Source: Acidobacteriota bacterium (GTDB lineage Bacteria > Acidobacteriota > Blastocatellia > UBA7656). Taken from it: 64,000 bases of DNA. The stretch spans positions 54,522 through 118,521 of the forward strand of contig JBBPIG010000023.1 in NCBI GenBank assembly GCA_038040445.1. The letters are read 5' to 3'. Each line of letters starts with the position of its first letter. Position 1 is the first letter of the stretch. Shown one piece after another: positions 26,186 through 35,011 of the stretch. A program made the translations under genes and the position numbers. The notes below the pieces were generated by a model. It had not been told where the DNA came from and made no database searches. It worked only from the letters and a program-made list of their open reading frames with translations.

Positions 26186-26539
26186 ATGAGCAACGACGAC
26201 CTTACTCACAACCTGGCAGATAAAGAAGACGACAAAACAACTCAGGCGACGATCATGGCGGTGTTTAGACTACTTCAAGACTTAGACAAGCGGCTCAACG
26301 CCCGACTTGATGCGATAGAAACCCGACTTGATGCGTTAGATACCCGACTTGATGCGTTAGAAACGAGAGTCGGTACCGTAGAAACTCGACTTGACGCACT
26401 GGAATACGAGGTAAAGAGTGGATTCATCCAACTGGGCGATAAGCTCGCGGATCAGATGGATCGAACCAGGGCGCACGCCGACGCGGACTATGAGAAGCTG
26501 CAAAGAAAGATTCGCCAATTGGAATCTAAAGCGTCATGA
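26186..26539 (+). CDS. Small coiled-coil protein with heptad DNA repeats
   Basis: From ATG 26186 the protein has 117 residues, mostly one helix. Residues 35-80 repeat the heptad TRLDALE almost perfectly (LDAIETRLDALDTRLDALET), encoded by near-identical 21-bp DNA units, so the array has grown by tandem duplication. It is predicted to form a parallel coiled coil. No signal or membrane segment is seen. Function unknown. The upstream in-frame ATG at 26117 lacks a ribosome site. Confidence 0.75.
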   Translation: MSNDDLTHNLADKEDDKTTQATIMAVFRLLQDLDKRLNARLDAIETRLDALDTRLDALETRVGTVETRLDALEYEVKSGFIQLGDKLADQMDRTRAHADADYEKLQRKIRQLESKAS

Positions 26540-26662
26540 GCCCAAGAAAACGCCAAGGAGCAATGCCCGGCACGGCAACGGCCCTGATACTACGATGACC
26601 AATGGCGGCCACCGTCTCGCTTAGATCTGCATCCACCATTCAATTCAAAGTTGTACTGAACG

Positions 26663-26693
26663 CGAAACCCGAGCTATGATAGCTCGGGTTTCG
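26663..26693. terminator. Perfect 14-bp hairpin downstream of the coiled-coil gene
   Basis: CGAAACCCGAGCTA and TAGCTCGGGTTTCG pair perfectly around a TGA loop. The 3' side continues GTTTAGG, a short T-rich stretch only, so this is a plausible but weak intrinsic terminator for the gene ending at 26539. It also lies about 65 bp before the next gene and could act in its leader. Confidence 0.5.
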
Positions 26694-26757
26694 TTTAGGT
26701 CAAACATAGAGACCCGCTACTCATCACTCGACAATTCAGACGCTGGAGGACAGTCTC

Positions 26758-27480
26758 ATGAAGCCTGTGTGCCGCGCGTTCGTGATCAGTGCACTCGCGT
26801 TATTGCTCGCGTCCCCGCTTGCGATTTCAGCGCAGTGGAGCAAGAAGCCTTACACCGAGTGGTCGGAGAAGGAAGCGACGAAGTTGCTCAACGAGTCACC
26901 ATGGGGTAGGACAGACACCTTTACGGATATGTCGAAAAGTTTTTCGAGCGGCCCCGGGGCTAACCCGACTGCGAGAACAACGCCAAGCGCAGATGCAAGC
27001 GTACGCAACGTCCATTTTCGCATCCGCTTCCTGTCAGCCAGGCCCGTTCGCGAAGCCTTCGCCCGGCTCATAGAGCTAAGACAAAAGGGCGCGATACCCG
27101 AACAAGTTGCGGCCCGGCTCAAGGCTTTCGTGGTTAGCGGATTCAACGACTTTGTTGTGGTGACGGTGGACTGCGAATCCGAGGCCAAAACCGAATTTCA
27201 GCAGGTGCAGGCGTTGCTCAATAACCGAGCCACGGCGGATCTAAAGAACAGCACCTATCTTCAGAGCGGCAACAACAAGGTTTTCCTCGAAGAGTATCAG
27301 TCGCCGAAAAGCGACGGGCTTGGCGCTCGACTCGTTTTCCCTCGCCTGGTGGATGGCAAGCCCTGGCTCACCGAGGCAAGCGACGAAATTCACTTTTACT
27401 CCGAGCTTTCCACGACCTACAAGCTGGATATGCGCTACAAGGTCAAAGAGATGATGTACCAGGGGAAGCTAGAGTATTGA
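26758..27480 (+). CDS. Secreted GWxTD-like protein, first of a tandem pair
   Basis: The 240-residue protein has a Sec signal (ISALALLLASPLAISAQ) and then a compact domain starting KKPYTEWSEKEATKLLNESPW. A repeated theme is a WSxKEAxKxLNxSPWG opening, typical of short exported acidobacterial proteins sometimes labelled GWxTD-containing. No catalytic motif is evident. It closely resembles the next gene, with long identical blocks such as VFLEEYQSPKSDG, so the pair arose by duplication. ATG 26758 has GGAGGA upstream. Function unknown. Confidence 0.82.
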   Translation: MKPVCRAFVISALALLLASPLAISAQWSKKPYTEWSEKEATKLLNESPWGRTDTFTDMSKSFSSGPGANPTARTTPSADASVRNVHFRIRFLSARPVREAFARLIELRQKGAIPEQVAARLKAFVVSGFNDFVVVTVDCESEAKTEFQQVQALLNNRATADLKNSTYLQSGNNKVFLEEYQSPKSDGLGARLVFPRLVDGKPWLTEASDEIHFYSELSTTYKLDMRYKVKEMMYQGKLEY

Positions 27481-27595
27481 GCTTTGATTCGCGGCCAGAT
27501 CGCGCCAGGAAAGGAAAGGACGCTTGTTCAGTGGCAGTCTGTCCCGGCTCACGCAACGTGGCAGGCCGGCTGAAGACAGCTATGGGGGATAAGCT

Positions 27596-28312
27596 ATGAA
27601 TCTCTCGAGACGTTTTTTGATACTAAGCATACCCGTTCTGCTTTTGCTTTTCTCAGTGACCGCGCCGGCGCAGTGGGACAAGAAACCGTACGCCGAGTGG
27701 TCAGACAAGGAAGCCTTGAAAGTGCTCAACCAATCGCCGTGGGGCCAGACGCACTCGTTCACCGATACGTCGAAGATGTTCTCAACCGGACCCCGTGGGC
27801 TCAGCCCCCAGCAAACTGCGGAAGCGAACCTGAGACGAGTCAACTTTCGCATTCGCTTCCTCTCGGCCAGGCCCATTCGTGAAGCCTTCGTGCGCGCAAT
27901 AGAGTTGAAGCAGAAAGGGCAGCTCCCGAAACAGTTCGCCGATCAACTCAAGGCGTTTGTCGCCAATGAATTTCGTGACTTTATTCTGGTCGTGGTGGAC
28001 TTTGATTCTACTGAGTCGACGGGAGAGATCGAGCAGGTGCGGGCGCTACTCAATAATCGCACAACCGCGGATCTCAAGAACAACACCTACTTGCAGGTCG
28101 GGGGCAAGCGCGTTTTCCTGGAGGAGTACCAGTCGCCTAAAAGCGATGGGTTTGGCGCGCGTCTTGTCTTCCCCCGCCTGGTCGAAGGCAAGCCCTTGAT
28201 CACCGAGGCAACCGAGGATATCCATTTCGTCTCCGAGCTGTCCTCGACCTACAAGCTCGATTCGCGTTACAAAATCAAGGACATGATGTATCAGGGCAAG
28301 CTCGAGTATTGA
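27596..28312 (+). CDS. Secreted GWxTD-like protein, second of the tandem pair
   Basis: A 238-residue paralogue of the preceding protein. The Sec signal (ILSIPVLLLLFSVTAPAQ) is followed by KKPYAEWSDKEALKVLNQSP and the same downstream blocks (RIRFLSARPIREAF, VFLEEYQSPKSDGFGARLV). The N-terminal 40 mature residues and the central linker differ most between the two. GGGGGA precedes ATG 27596. The 115-bp gap from its partner suggests a shared transcript. Nothing in the sequence identifies a ligand or enzyme activity. Confidence 0.82.
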   Translation: MNLSRRFLILSIPVLLLLFSVTAPAQWDKKPYAEWSDKEALKVLNQSPWGQTHSFTDTSKMFSTGPRGLSPQQTAEANLRRVNFRIRFLSARPIREAFVRAIELKQKGQLPKQFADQLKAFVANEFRDFILVVVDFDSTESTGEIEQVRALLNNRTTADLKNNTYLQVGGKRVFLEEYQSPKSDGFGARLVFPRLVEGKPLITEATEDIHFVSELSSTYKLDSRYKIKDMMYQGKLEY

Positions 28313-28360
28313 ACCGAGTACTGAATCCGCATTCACGGCCGACCGTCTTACGAGGAGTCT

Positions 28361-29161
28361 TTGCCAAACATTCAGACAGCCCGCCTCAATATCTACTACG
28401 AGCTGCACGGCGACGGCGAACCTCTGCTCCTTATTCGCGGGCTCGGCAGCACCAGCGATGGATTCAAAGCACAAGTCGATGGGTTGTCGCCACACTTCCG
28501 GGTGATTTCATTTGACAACCGATGCGTCGGCCGCTCCGATCAGCCGCAAGAACCTTTCACGATCGCCGACATGGCTGACGATACAGCGGCGTTGCTGGAC
28601 GCGCTGGGCATCGAGAGCGCCCACGTGTTCGGGGTATCGCTCGGGGGAATGGTTGCGCAAGAGCTTGTGCTTCGCCACCCGAAGAAGGTACGGTGGCTGG
28701 TGCTCGCATGCACTCACGCGGGCCCGCGCACGGCGGTGCGCTCGCCCGAGTGGGCGGTTCGCATTTTCAACGAGTCGCGAGAGATGCCGCGGGCCGAAGC
28801 GCTCCGCAGTTCGGTTCCGCTGCTGTTTGCGAAGAAGACAGTCACCGAGCGGCCTGAGCTTATCGAGGAAACTCTCGCGGTGATGGCGAACAACAATCAA
28901 CCGAAGTCGTCTTATTTGCTCCAGCTCGGCGCGGTGATGGGACACGAAACGTTTGATCGGCTCTCAGAGATAACTCACCGGACTCTGGTGCTCACCGGGA
29001 AAGAAGACACGCTGGTCGATCCAGGCAACTCGCGCCTGATCGCCAGCCGCATACCCGGCGCGCGGTTGATCGAATTCGAAGCAACGGGCCACGTCTTCTT
29101 CACCGAGAAGTCTGAAGAAGTGAACCGCACGCTCGTTGGTTTTTTTCAAGAGGGACGATGA
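28361..29161 (+). CDS. Alpha/beta-hydrolase
   Basis: This 266-residue protein begins at TTG 28361, supported by GAGGAG 3 bases upstream and a natural family start (MPNIQTARLNIYYELHG). Oxyanion-hole and strand motifs (LLLIRGLGST), nucleophile elbow GVSLGG with Ser at about residue 93, acid in KEDTLVDP and His in GHVFF form the triad. It resembles 3-oxoadipate enol-lactonase-like and esterase members; the substrate cannot be assigned. The stop codon overlaps the ATG of the following reading frame in a repeat-derived stretch, but the real next start is probably further on. Confidence 0.9.
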   Translation: MPNIQTARLNIYYELHGDGEPLLLIRGLGSTSDGFKAQVDGLSPHFRVISFDNRCVGRSDQPQEPFTIADMADDTAALLDALGIESAHVFGVSLGGMVAQELVLRHPKKVRWLVLACTHAGPRTAVRSPEWAVRIFNESREMPRAEALRSSVPLLFAKKTVTERPELIEETLAVMANNNQPKSSYLLQLGAVMGHETFDRLSEITHRTLVLTGKEDTLVDPGNSRLIASRIPGARLIEFEATGHVFFTEKSEEVNRTLVGFFQEGR

Positions 29162-29167
29162 TGAACC

Positions 29168-29212
29168 TGAGGTCAGAGATCAGAAGTCAGAGGTCAGAGG
29201 TCAGAAGTCAGA
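29168..29212. repeat. Short tandem GGTCAGA-type repeat
   Basis: Imperfect 7-base words GGTCAGA, GATCAGA and AGTCAGA run tandemly between the hydrolase stop and the start of the barrel protein. The tract extends the downstream reading frame artificially at its N-terminus. Confidence 0.8.
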
Positions 29213-29826
29213 TGAGAATGAGACTAGTATTAGTTTTGGCGGTGACGCTGTTGGGCGCCGAGTCAACCTTGGCGCAAAAGCATGAAGTTGCCTTCACGTC
29301 GGGAGTTCTGAAGATTGGCGAGCGTGGATTCGATCTGCCGCAACCCGGCTTCCTGCGTTTCAGCACCGGCTTCACATATGAGTTCAACTACGCCCAGCGC
29401 CTCTTCGATGCGCGGCTTGCCGCGCTCTACTTTGAAGTTCCGTTCGCGGGTACGCCGCGCACCAAGATCAAAACTACAAACGCGCTTTCTCCGAACAGCT
29501 ACTCGTCGATCTTCTTCACCCCCGGCATCAAGGTCAAACTGCTACCGGGTGGTAAGTATTCGCCTTTCGCTACGATGGGAGTTGGGCTTGCGCATTTCCG
29601 CGAAGGCGATACCACGGTGAACAATCAAACCGTCGCGGACCGTAACAGCAAGACCGATGTGGTTTTCGCTTTCGGCTTTGGTCTTGATGTGAAGGTACGT
29701 TCAATTTTGAGCATCAGAGGCGAGGTGCGCGACTTTTACTCTGAACTTCCGCCTCTCAACGTTCAAGCGTTGAGTGACCGTCAACACAACGCGCTTATTT
29801 CGGCAGGCATTGTCTTACGCTTCTGA
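29212..29826 (+). CDS. Outer-membrane beta-barrel protein
   Basis: I start at ATG 29212 (MRMRLVLVLAVTLLG), which gives a proper Sec signal ending about TLAQ; the earlier ATG 29158 would translate the repeat. About 180 mature residues alternate polar and hydrophobic residues in short strands with Gly-rich turns (KYSPFATMGVGLAHF, VVFAFGFGLDVKV) and end in a terminal Phe (AGIVLRF), the classic outer-membrane assembly signal. It resembles OmpA-barrel/OprF-like small porins. Ligand and role unknown. It follows the alpha/beta hydrolase gene and is convergent with the acyl-CoA synthetase gene. Confidence 0.85.
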   Translation: MRMRLVLVLAVTLLGAESTLAQKHEVAFTSGVLKIGERGFDLPQPGFLRFSTGFTYEFNYAQRLFDARLAALYFEVPFAGTPRTKIKTTNALSPNSYSSIFFTPGIKVKLLPGGKYSPFATMGVGLAHFREGDTTVNNQTVADRNSKTDVVFAFGFGLDVKVRSILSIRGEVRDFYSELPPLNVQALSDRQHNALISAGIVLRF

Positions 29827-29841
29827 ACCTCTCGAGCTGGA

Positions 29842-31440
29842 CTAACCCACGCGCTTTGCCTTGTCGCTCCAGTGCTTATCGCGCAAGACGTTCTTTTGAA
29901 TCTTTCCGGTGGCCGTTCGCGGAAGAGCTTCGATGAACTGAATGCGGCGCGGGCACTTGAAGTGAGCCAGGCTCGCGCGGCAAAACTCGATCAATTCCTC
30001 TTCACTCGCAATCGCGCCGGACTTCAGCACAACAAGCGCGCAGACTGTCTCGCCCCAGCGTTCGTCGGGCACCCCGATCACCGCGGCTTCCAGCACCGCG
30101 GGGTGCTTGTAAAGAAGTCCCTCGACTTCAATCGACGAGATGTTCTCGCCGCCCGAGATGATCAGGTCCTTCTTTCGATCGACGACTTCGATGTAACCCT
30201 CGCTGTCCAACAATGCCATATCGCCGGTGTGAAACCATCCATCGACGATCACCGCATCGGTCGCTTCCGGCTGCCGCCAGTAGCCTTTCATTACCACGTT
30301 CGCGCGAGTTATTACCTCGCCCACTTCGCCGCTGTCTGGTTTCACATCGCGGCCGTGGTCATCCACGACTCGTATGTCGACGCCGATCATCGGGTAGCCG
30401 GTCTTTGCTTGCACCCGGCTTTTTTGATCGGCGGACCAGTCTTGCATGTGAGGTTTGATCTTGCTGACGGTTAGGAAAGGCGCGGTCTCAGTCAGACCGT
30501 AGATTTGAATCACCTGCCAACCAAATTTCTCCTGGGCGCCTTGAATCGTCGCAAGTGGAGGAGCCGAGCCGGCCGTTCCTACGCGTACGCCGCGCGGCAA
30601 CCCGTCGAGCATCGCTGCATTCATCGGGTGATTCAGAGCCATGTTGATCATCGTCGGGGGCATGCACGCAAACGTGACCCGCTCACGCGCGACCAGATCG
30701 AAGAACGCGGCGGGCTCAAACTTTTTAATGATCACGTGAGTCCCGCCCATTCCCGTCACGGCATAACCGACGCCCCAACCATTGCAGTGAAACTGCGCGA
30801 GCGTGTGCAGATAGACATCGCGTTCGTGAATACCGAACTCGCAGATCGAGTTGATCGCGTTGATGTAGAGGTTGCGATGCGTGAGCATTACGCCCTTTGG
30901 ACGGCCGGTGGTGCCCGAAGTGTACAGCAGCGCCGACGTTTCGTTTTCATCGATATCGACTGGCGGCGGAGACTCGGGTGATGCCTCGGCGAGCAGCGTC
31001 TCGTAGTCGAGCCAGCCTTCTTCGGCGGCCTTCGAGTCGTCGCTGGCCACGACGAAGTGTTCGATTGTCGTAAGCCTGTCGCGAATCGAATCGATAAGAC
31101 CGGTGAGTCCCTCTTCCACGATCAGCACCTTCGCCCCGCCGTGATTGAGTATGTACTCGAAATCGCCGGCCACCAGGCGAAAGTTGAGCGGCATCAATAT
31201 CGAACCCAAAAGCGGGGTGCCAAAGAAAGCCTCGAGCACGCGATGGCAATTCTGAGAAAGCATAGCCACGCGATCGTCCTTCTGAATGCCGAGACCGCTC
31301 ATCGCGTTTGACCATCGATTGACTCTCTCGCCGAACTGACGATAAGTGAGCCGGGTGTCGCCGCAAACGACGGCTTCTTTGTTCGAATGCGCGACCAATG
31401 CGCGCTTCAAGAAGTCGTATTCATTGAGAGGAACGATCAC
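29842..31440 (-). CDS. AMP-binding acyl-CoA synthetase (long-chain-fatty-acid/medium-chain type)
   Basis: From GTG 31440, which has a good GGAGGT 8 bases upstream, the protein has 532 residues. The adenylate-forming signatures are clear: P-loop LLYTSGTTGRPKG, IYGLTETAP, the GWFHTGD hinge motif, DRKKDLIISGGENI and the catalytic Lys in PRTATGKIQK. The enzyme activates a carboxylic acid to acyl-AMP and then acyl-CoA. Which acid is not clear; it is closest in appearance to FadD3/AlkK-like enzymes. A longer frame from ATG 31488 would add 16 residues without a ribosome site. Its divergent neighbour is a hotdog thioesterase, suggesting a common acyl-chain context. Confidence 0.92.
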   Translation of the reverse strand: MIVPLNEYDFLKRALVAHSNKEAVVCGDTRLTYRQFGERVNRWSNAMSGLGIQKDDRVAMLSQNCHRVLEAFFGTPLLGSILMPLNFRLVAGDFEYILNHGGAKVLIVEEGLTGLIDSIRDRLTTIEHFVVASDDSKAAEEGWLDYETLLAEASPESPPPVDIDENETSALLYTSGTTGRPKGVMLTHRNLYINAINSICEFGIHERDVYLHTLAQFHCNGWGVGYAVTGMGGTHVIIKKFEPAAFFDLVARERVTFACMPPTMINMALNHPMNAAMLDGLPRGVRVGTAGSAPPLATIQGAQEKFGWQVIQIYGLTETAPFLTVSKIKPHMQDWSADQKSRVQAKTGYPMIGVDIRVVDDHGRDVKPDSGEVGEVITRANVVMKGYWRQPEATDAVIVDGWFHTGDMALLDSEGYIEVVDRKKDLIISGGENISSIEVEGLLYKHPAVLEAAVIGVPDERWGETVCALVVLKSGAIASEEELIEFCRASLAHFKCPRRIQFIEALPRTATGKIQKNVLRDKHWSDKAKRVG

Positions 31441-31595
31441 GATTGAAGACCTCCGGGGAAGTTGCTCGACCCGAGCGCGGGTCAGCATAGCACAAAGAGA
31501 AAGTCATGGTGTAGGGCGGCAGCACGCGGGAACTTCGGCTCACCAAGCGGCGTCTAATTCTTCAGCGCCGACCTGACGAATCAATCGCGTTTGAT

Positions 31596-32066
31596 TTGCT
31601 GGTCGTGTTTCAGGCATCATGCCGCTCCGTGAAATCAGACTTTCGATTCCATCACGACATCCGCGTCCGCTTCGCCGACACCGACTTGCAGGGCATCGTG
31701 TTCAACGGCAACTACCTCACCTACTACGACGTTGCGTGGACCGAGTATTTCCGCGCGGTTGGCTACGAGTGGAAAGATCTGCTCGCGCTTGGAGTGGACA
31801 CGGTACTGGCTCGCACAACGATGGTGTTCAAATCGCCGGCGCGCTTCGACGAGATTCTACAGGTGCACACTCGCGTCTCGAAGATCGGAACGACCAGCCT
31901 GACCTTCGAATTCGAGATCTACCCCGAAGGCGAAGACCGCCTGATCAATTCGGCGAACTCTATATACGTATGCGTTGACCCGAAGGCGTTGAAGCCGGCG
32001 CCCGTGCCGGAAGATCTCCGCCAGCGTATCAGCGGGTTTGAAGGAAGTAACTTAACCGAAGGGTGA
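31596..32066 (+). CDS. Hotdog-fold acyl-CoA thioesterase (YbgC/4-hydroxybenzoyl-CoA thioesterase type)
   Basis: The 156-residue frame contains the hallmark IRVRFADTDLQGIVFNGNYL, whose Asp is the catalytic residue of YbgC-like thioesterases, followed by TRTTMVFKSPARFDEILQV-like strands of the hotdog fold. The enzyme hydrolyses acyl-CoA thioesters. The start is uncertain: TTG 31596 is the longest, but GTG 31605 and GTG 31629 (the latter closer to the family N-terminus) are equally possible, and none has a clear ribosome site. It ends just before the pirin gene and is divergent from the acyl-CoA synthetase. Confidence 0.85.
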   Translation: MLVVFQASCRSVKSDFRFHHDIRVRFADTDLQGIVFNGNYLTYYDVAWTEYFRAVGYEWKDLLALGVDTVLARTTMVFKSPARFDEILQVHTRVSKIGTTSLTFEFEIYPEGEDRLINSANSIYVCVDPKALKPAPVPEDLRQRISGFEGSNLTEG

Positions 32067-32179
32067 CAAGAGCCGCGCCCAGAGGAGCCGTTCGTAATTC
32101 CGCTATCGCCACAAAGGCGTTATTCTGTTGCCAAGAGAACTGGGACGCTTTCCAACTCGATCAAACAAGGAGAAGACAC

Positions 32180-33043
32180 GTGAGTCCGATTCAAAGAAGA
32201 GTCGAACACATCATTGAGCCACAACCGGTCATTGAAGGAGCGGGAGTGAAACTCAAGAGAAGCATCGGCACGCGGACCCTGGACTATCTCGATCCATTCT
32301 TGTTGCTCGATCATTTCGCGGATAGCAAACCGGAAGATTATGAAGCCGGTTTCCCGCTCCATCCTCATCGAGGAATCGAGACTGTCACCTACGTGCTGCG
32401 AGGCGCCGTCGATCATCGGGACACCCTTGGCAACGCCGGGAGCATTGGCCCGGGCGACGTTCAGTGGATGTCGGCCGGCGGCGGCATCATGCACGAGGAG
32501 ATGCCTCAAGTCCGACCCGAAGGCATCGACGGGTTTCAACTCTGGGTCAACCTCCCGGCGAAGCTCAAGATGTCCAGACCGCGCTATCAGGGTATTGAAG
32601 CCAGCGAGATTCCCGCGGTCGAGATCGAAGGCGGAGCAAGGATCCGTGTGATTACCGGCACAGCAGGCGGCGTAAAAGGTCCGGTTAGCGGGATCGCCGC
32701 GGATCCGGTATATCTCGACGTTTCCGTTCCGGCTCACACCTCTTTCACCCATCAGATCGCCCGCGGCCACACCGCCTTCGCCTACGTGTTTGAAGGCGAG
32801 GCTGCATTTGCCGACGACGATCAAAGACAAGTATCACACACGAGACTCGTGGTGTGGGGCGACGGCGAATACGTCAAGGTCGTCACCGCTGAAAGTCCTG
32901 TTCGGTTCCTGCTGGTGTCAGGCAAGCCTTTGAACGAGCCCATCGCGCGATACGGCCCCTTCGTGATGAATACGAGAGAAGAGATCGAGCAGGCGCTACG
33001 GGACCTGAGAGCAGGTACGTTCGTCTGGTCGGGACCGGAATAA
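32180..33043 (+). CDS. Pirin-family cupin protein
   Basis: GTG 32180 is chosen (AAGGAGA 6 bases upstream); the frame reaches back to 32063 without support. The 288-residue protein has the N-terminal cupin with the metal ligands of pirins: HPHRGIETVTYVLRG (His pair), then GGGIMHEEMP (His and Glu). A second C-terminal cupin lacks obvious ligands, as in most bacterial pirins. Pirins are iron-dependent proteins with quercetinase or regulatory activity; the role here is unknown. It stands just downstream of the thioesterase and upstream of the MFS exporter, on the same strand. Confidence 0.93.
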   Translation: MSPIQRRVEHIIEPQPVIEGAGVKLKRSIGTRTLDYLDPFLLLDHFADSKPEDYEAGFPLHPHRGIETVTYVLRGAVDHRDTLGNAGSIGPGDVQWMSAGGGIMHEEMPQVRPEGIDGFQLWVNLPAKLKMSRPRYQGIEASEIPAVEIEGGARIRVITGTAGGVKGPVSGIAADPVYLDVSVPAHTSFTHQIARGHTAFAYVFEGEAAFADDDQRQVSHTRLVVWGDGEYVKVVTAESPVRFLLVSGKPLNEPIARYGPFVMNTREEIEQALRDLRAGTFVWSGPE

Positions 33044-33073
33044 CCCACCCGCGATCAAAGCTCCTTTAGAGCG

Positions 33074-34675
33074 ATGGCAAATATCTTTTCACAACCGTGC
33101 GATGAGGGCGCGATCATCTCGAAGCCCGCGGTTGCCCGGTGCCCGCGGGCTGCTGAGCCCTGGATTCTCGCCGCGACAATCCTGGGGTCGAGCATGGCCT
33201 TCATCGATGGAACGGTGGTCAACGTCGCCCTGCCCGCGCTTCAAGCGAACCTCAACGCCACGGTCCTCGACGTTCAATGGGTAGTTGAATCATATGCGCT
33301 CTTTCTCGCCGCGTTGATTCTTGTCGGCGGCTCGATGGGTGACCGATTCGGCAGGCGGCGCATCTTCTGCGCGGGGACCTCTCTGTTTGCGCTTGCGTCC
33401 ATCTGGTGTGGGGTGGCGCCAAGCGTCGGACAACTGATAGTCGCCCGGGCGGCCCAGGGCGTTGGCGGCGCTCTTCTTGTACCCGGTAGTCTCGCCATCA
33501 TCAGCGCCTCATTTGGTGAAGACAGACGCGGGACGGCTATCGGCACGTGGTCGGGATTCACAGCGATCACCGCCGCGATTGGTCCGGTCATCGGCGGTTG
33601 GCTGATCGAGCATGTTTCGTGGCGGGCCGTCTTCTTCATCAACCTTCCGATTGCGCTCGTCGTGTTGGGACTTTCCTATTGGCGGGTGCCCGAGAGCTGC
33701 GATGCCGCGGGAAAGAAACGGCTGGATTGGTTGGGCGCGGGGCTTGCCACGTTGGGTTTGGGATCGCTTGTTTATGGGCTGATCGAGTCGTCACGCTTAG
33801 GCTTCGCTCATCCTCTAGTGCTCGTAGCGCTCGGCGGGGGCGCGGTCTCGCTGGCCTTGTTTATCGCGGTCGAGGCGCGTTCCGCCGATCCGATGCTGCC
33901 GCTCACGCTATTTCGTTCGAGGAATTTCATCGGAGCCAATCTACTCACGCTGTTTCTGTACGCAGCGCTATCAGGAGCTATGTTTTTCGTTCCGCTCAAC
34001 CTGATCCAGGTACAGGGGTATTCGGCAACTCAGGCGGGCGCTGCGTTGCTCCCTTTCATTCTCATCTTGTTCCTTCTGTCCCGATGGTCCGGCGGATTGG
34101 TTAAGCGATACGGCGCGAAAGTGCCTTTGGTAGCCGGACCAATAGTCGCGGCTGTGGGATACGCGTTGTTTATTCGTCCGGGCGTCGGCGGCGCTTATTG
34201 GGCAACTTTTTTTCCTGCTGTGGTAGTCCTTGGTTTCGGGATGGCGCTGAGCGTTGCGCCGCTAACCACCATAGTCATGAGTGCGGTAGAAGCCAATCGC
34301 GCGGGCGTTACTTCTGGGATCAACAACGCGGTGTCGCGCACGGCCGGGCTGCTTGGGATTGCGATCCTCGGAATTGTGATACTCCACGCCTACAGCGGCG
34401 AGGTTGATCGGCGGCTGGCCTTGTTGCGTATCTCGCCTGAAACGCGAAGATCTATCGATGAGCAACGGGTCAGGCTAGGCGCAACTGAAATCCCCGCCGT
34501 CGACGATCAGACGCGAGTAGCATTGAAGCAGGCTATCGATGAATCCTTCGTCTTGGGCTTTCGCGTGGTGATGACCGCCGCCGTTGGGCTCGCGTTGGCA
34601 AGCGCGCTCAGCGCGTTTATGATGATCGAAGGCAAGCTGGCGCCGAGCGTTGCGCGCGCATTTCAGCATCAGTAG
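33074..34675 (+). CDS. DHA2-family MFS multidrug exporter (14 helices)
   Basis: The 533-residue protein has about 14 predicted membrane helices, GTVVNVALPALQANL in the first helix and the family motif GDRFGRRR in the first loop, and motif C-like GPVIGGWLIE in helix 5. These identify the drug:H+ antiporter-2 family. It exports hydrophobic compounds by proton antiport. A soluble insertion near 430-490 (RLALLRISPETRRSIDEQRV) lies before the last helix. ATG 33074 has a poor ribosome site; the gene is 30 bp behind pirin and probably on its transcript. Confidence 0.92.
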   Translation: MANIFSQPCDEGAIISKPAVARCPRAAEPWILAATILGSSMAFIDGTVVNVALPALQANLNATVLDVQWVVESYALFLAALILVGGSMGDRFGRRRIFCAGTSLFALASIWCGVAPSVGQLIVARAAQGVGGALLVPGSLAIISASFGEDRRGTAIGTWSGFTAITAAIGPVIGGWLIEHVSWRAVFFINLPIALVVLGLSYWRVPESCDAAGKKRLDWLGAGLATLGLGSLVYGLIESSRLGFAHPLVLVALGGGAVSLALFIAVEARSADPMLPLTLFRSRNFIGANLLTLFLYAALSGAMFFVPLNLIQVQGYSATQAGAALLPFILILFLLSRWSGGLVKRYGAKVPLVAGPIVAAVGYALFIRPGVGGAYWATFFPAVVVLGFGMALSVAPLTTIVMSAVEANRAGVTSGINNAVSRTAGLLGIAILGIVILHAYSGEVDRRLALLRISPETRRSIDEQRVRLGATEIPAVDDQTRVALKQAIDESFVLGFRVVMTAAVGLALASALSAFMMIEGKLAPSVARAFQHQ

Positions 34676-34708
34676 AAGAAAGGCACTTCAAGTTTGACGG
34701 CGATCTTA

Positions 34709-34995
34709 GCAGGCTGCTGAAAAAACCGATGACACACAAGTATTCAGAGCCAATCCCACCAACGCAGTTGGTGGATCCACCAACGCAGTTGGTGGATCGT
34801 TCATACTCAGCCTACACGGGACACAGGGCGAAAGTCCCGAATCCCACCAACGCAGTTGGTGGATCGTTCATATCCAACCTGGCTCTGATACCGGGAAGTG
34901 AATCCGACCGGAGAGTTAGGCTGGGTATGAACGAACCACCAACTGCGTTGGTGGGATTCAAAAGCACGCTGCGTTCTTGCTTATAGGCCACGTAC
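34709..34995. repeat. Composite palindromic element C with conserved left end and spacers
   Basis: The left end GCAGGCTGCTGAAAAAACCG (34709) is followed by ACACAAGTATTC, then two direct GTTGGTGG units (34752-34815), a plus unit (34840-34880) and an inverted unit (34918-34959). The block from 34840 to about 34995 matches element A (9860-10017) in reverse orientation across its spacers as well as its units. The gap 34676-35011 holds only this element. Confidence 0.9.
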
Positions 34996-35011
34996 AGTAC
35001 TGGAGGTAGTC

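Noticed and set aside
34840..34960. TTCGAATCCC-like words that look like tRNA T-arms
   Set aside because: Part of the GTTGGTGG units; no acceptor stem, anticodon arm or D-arm around them.
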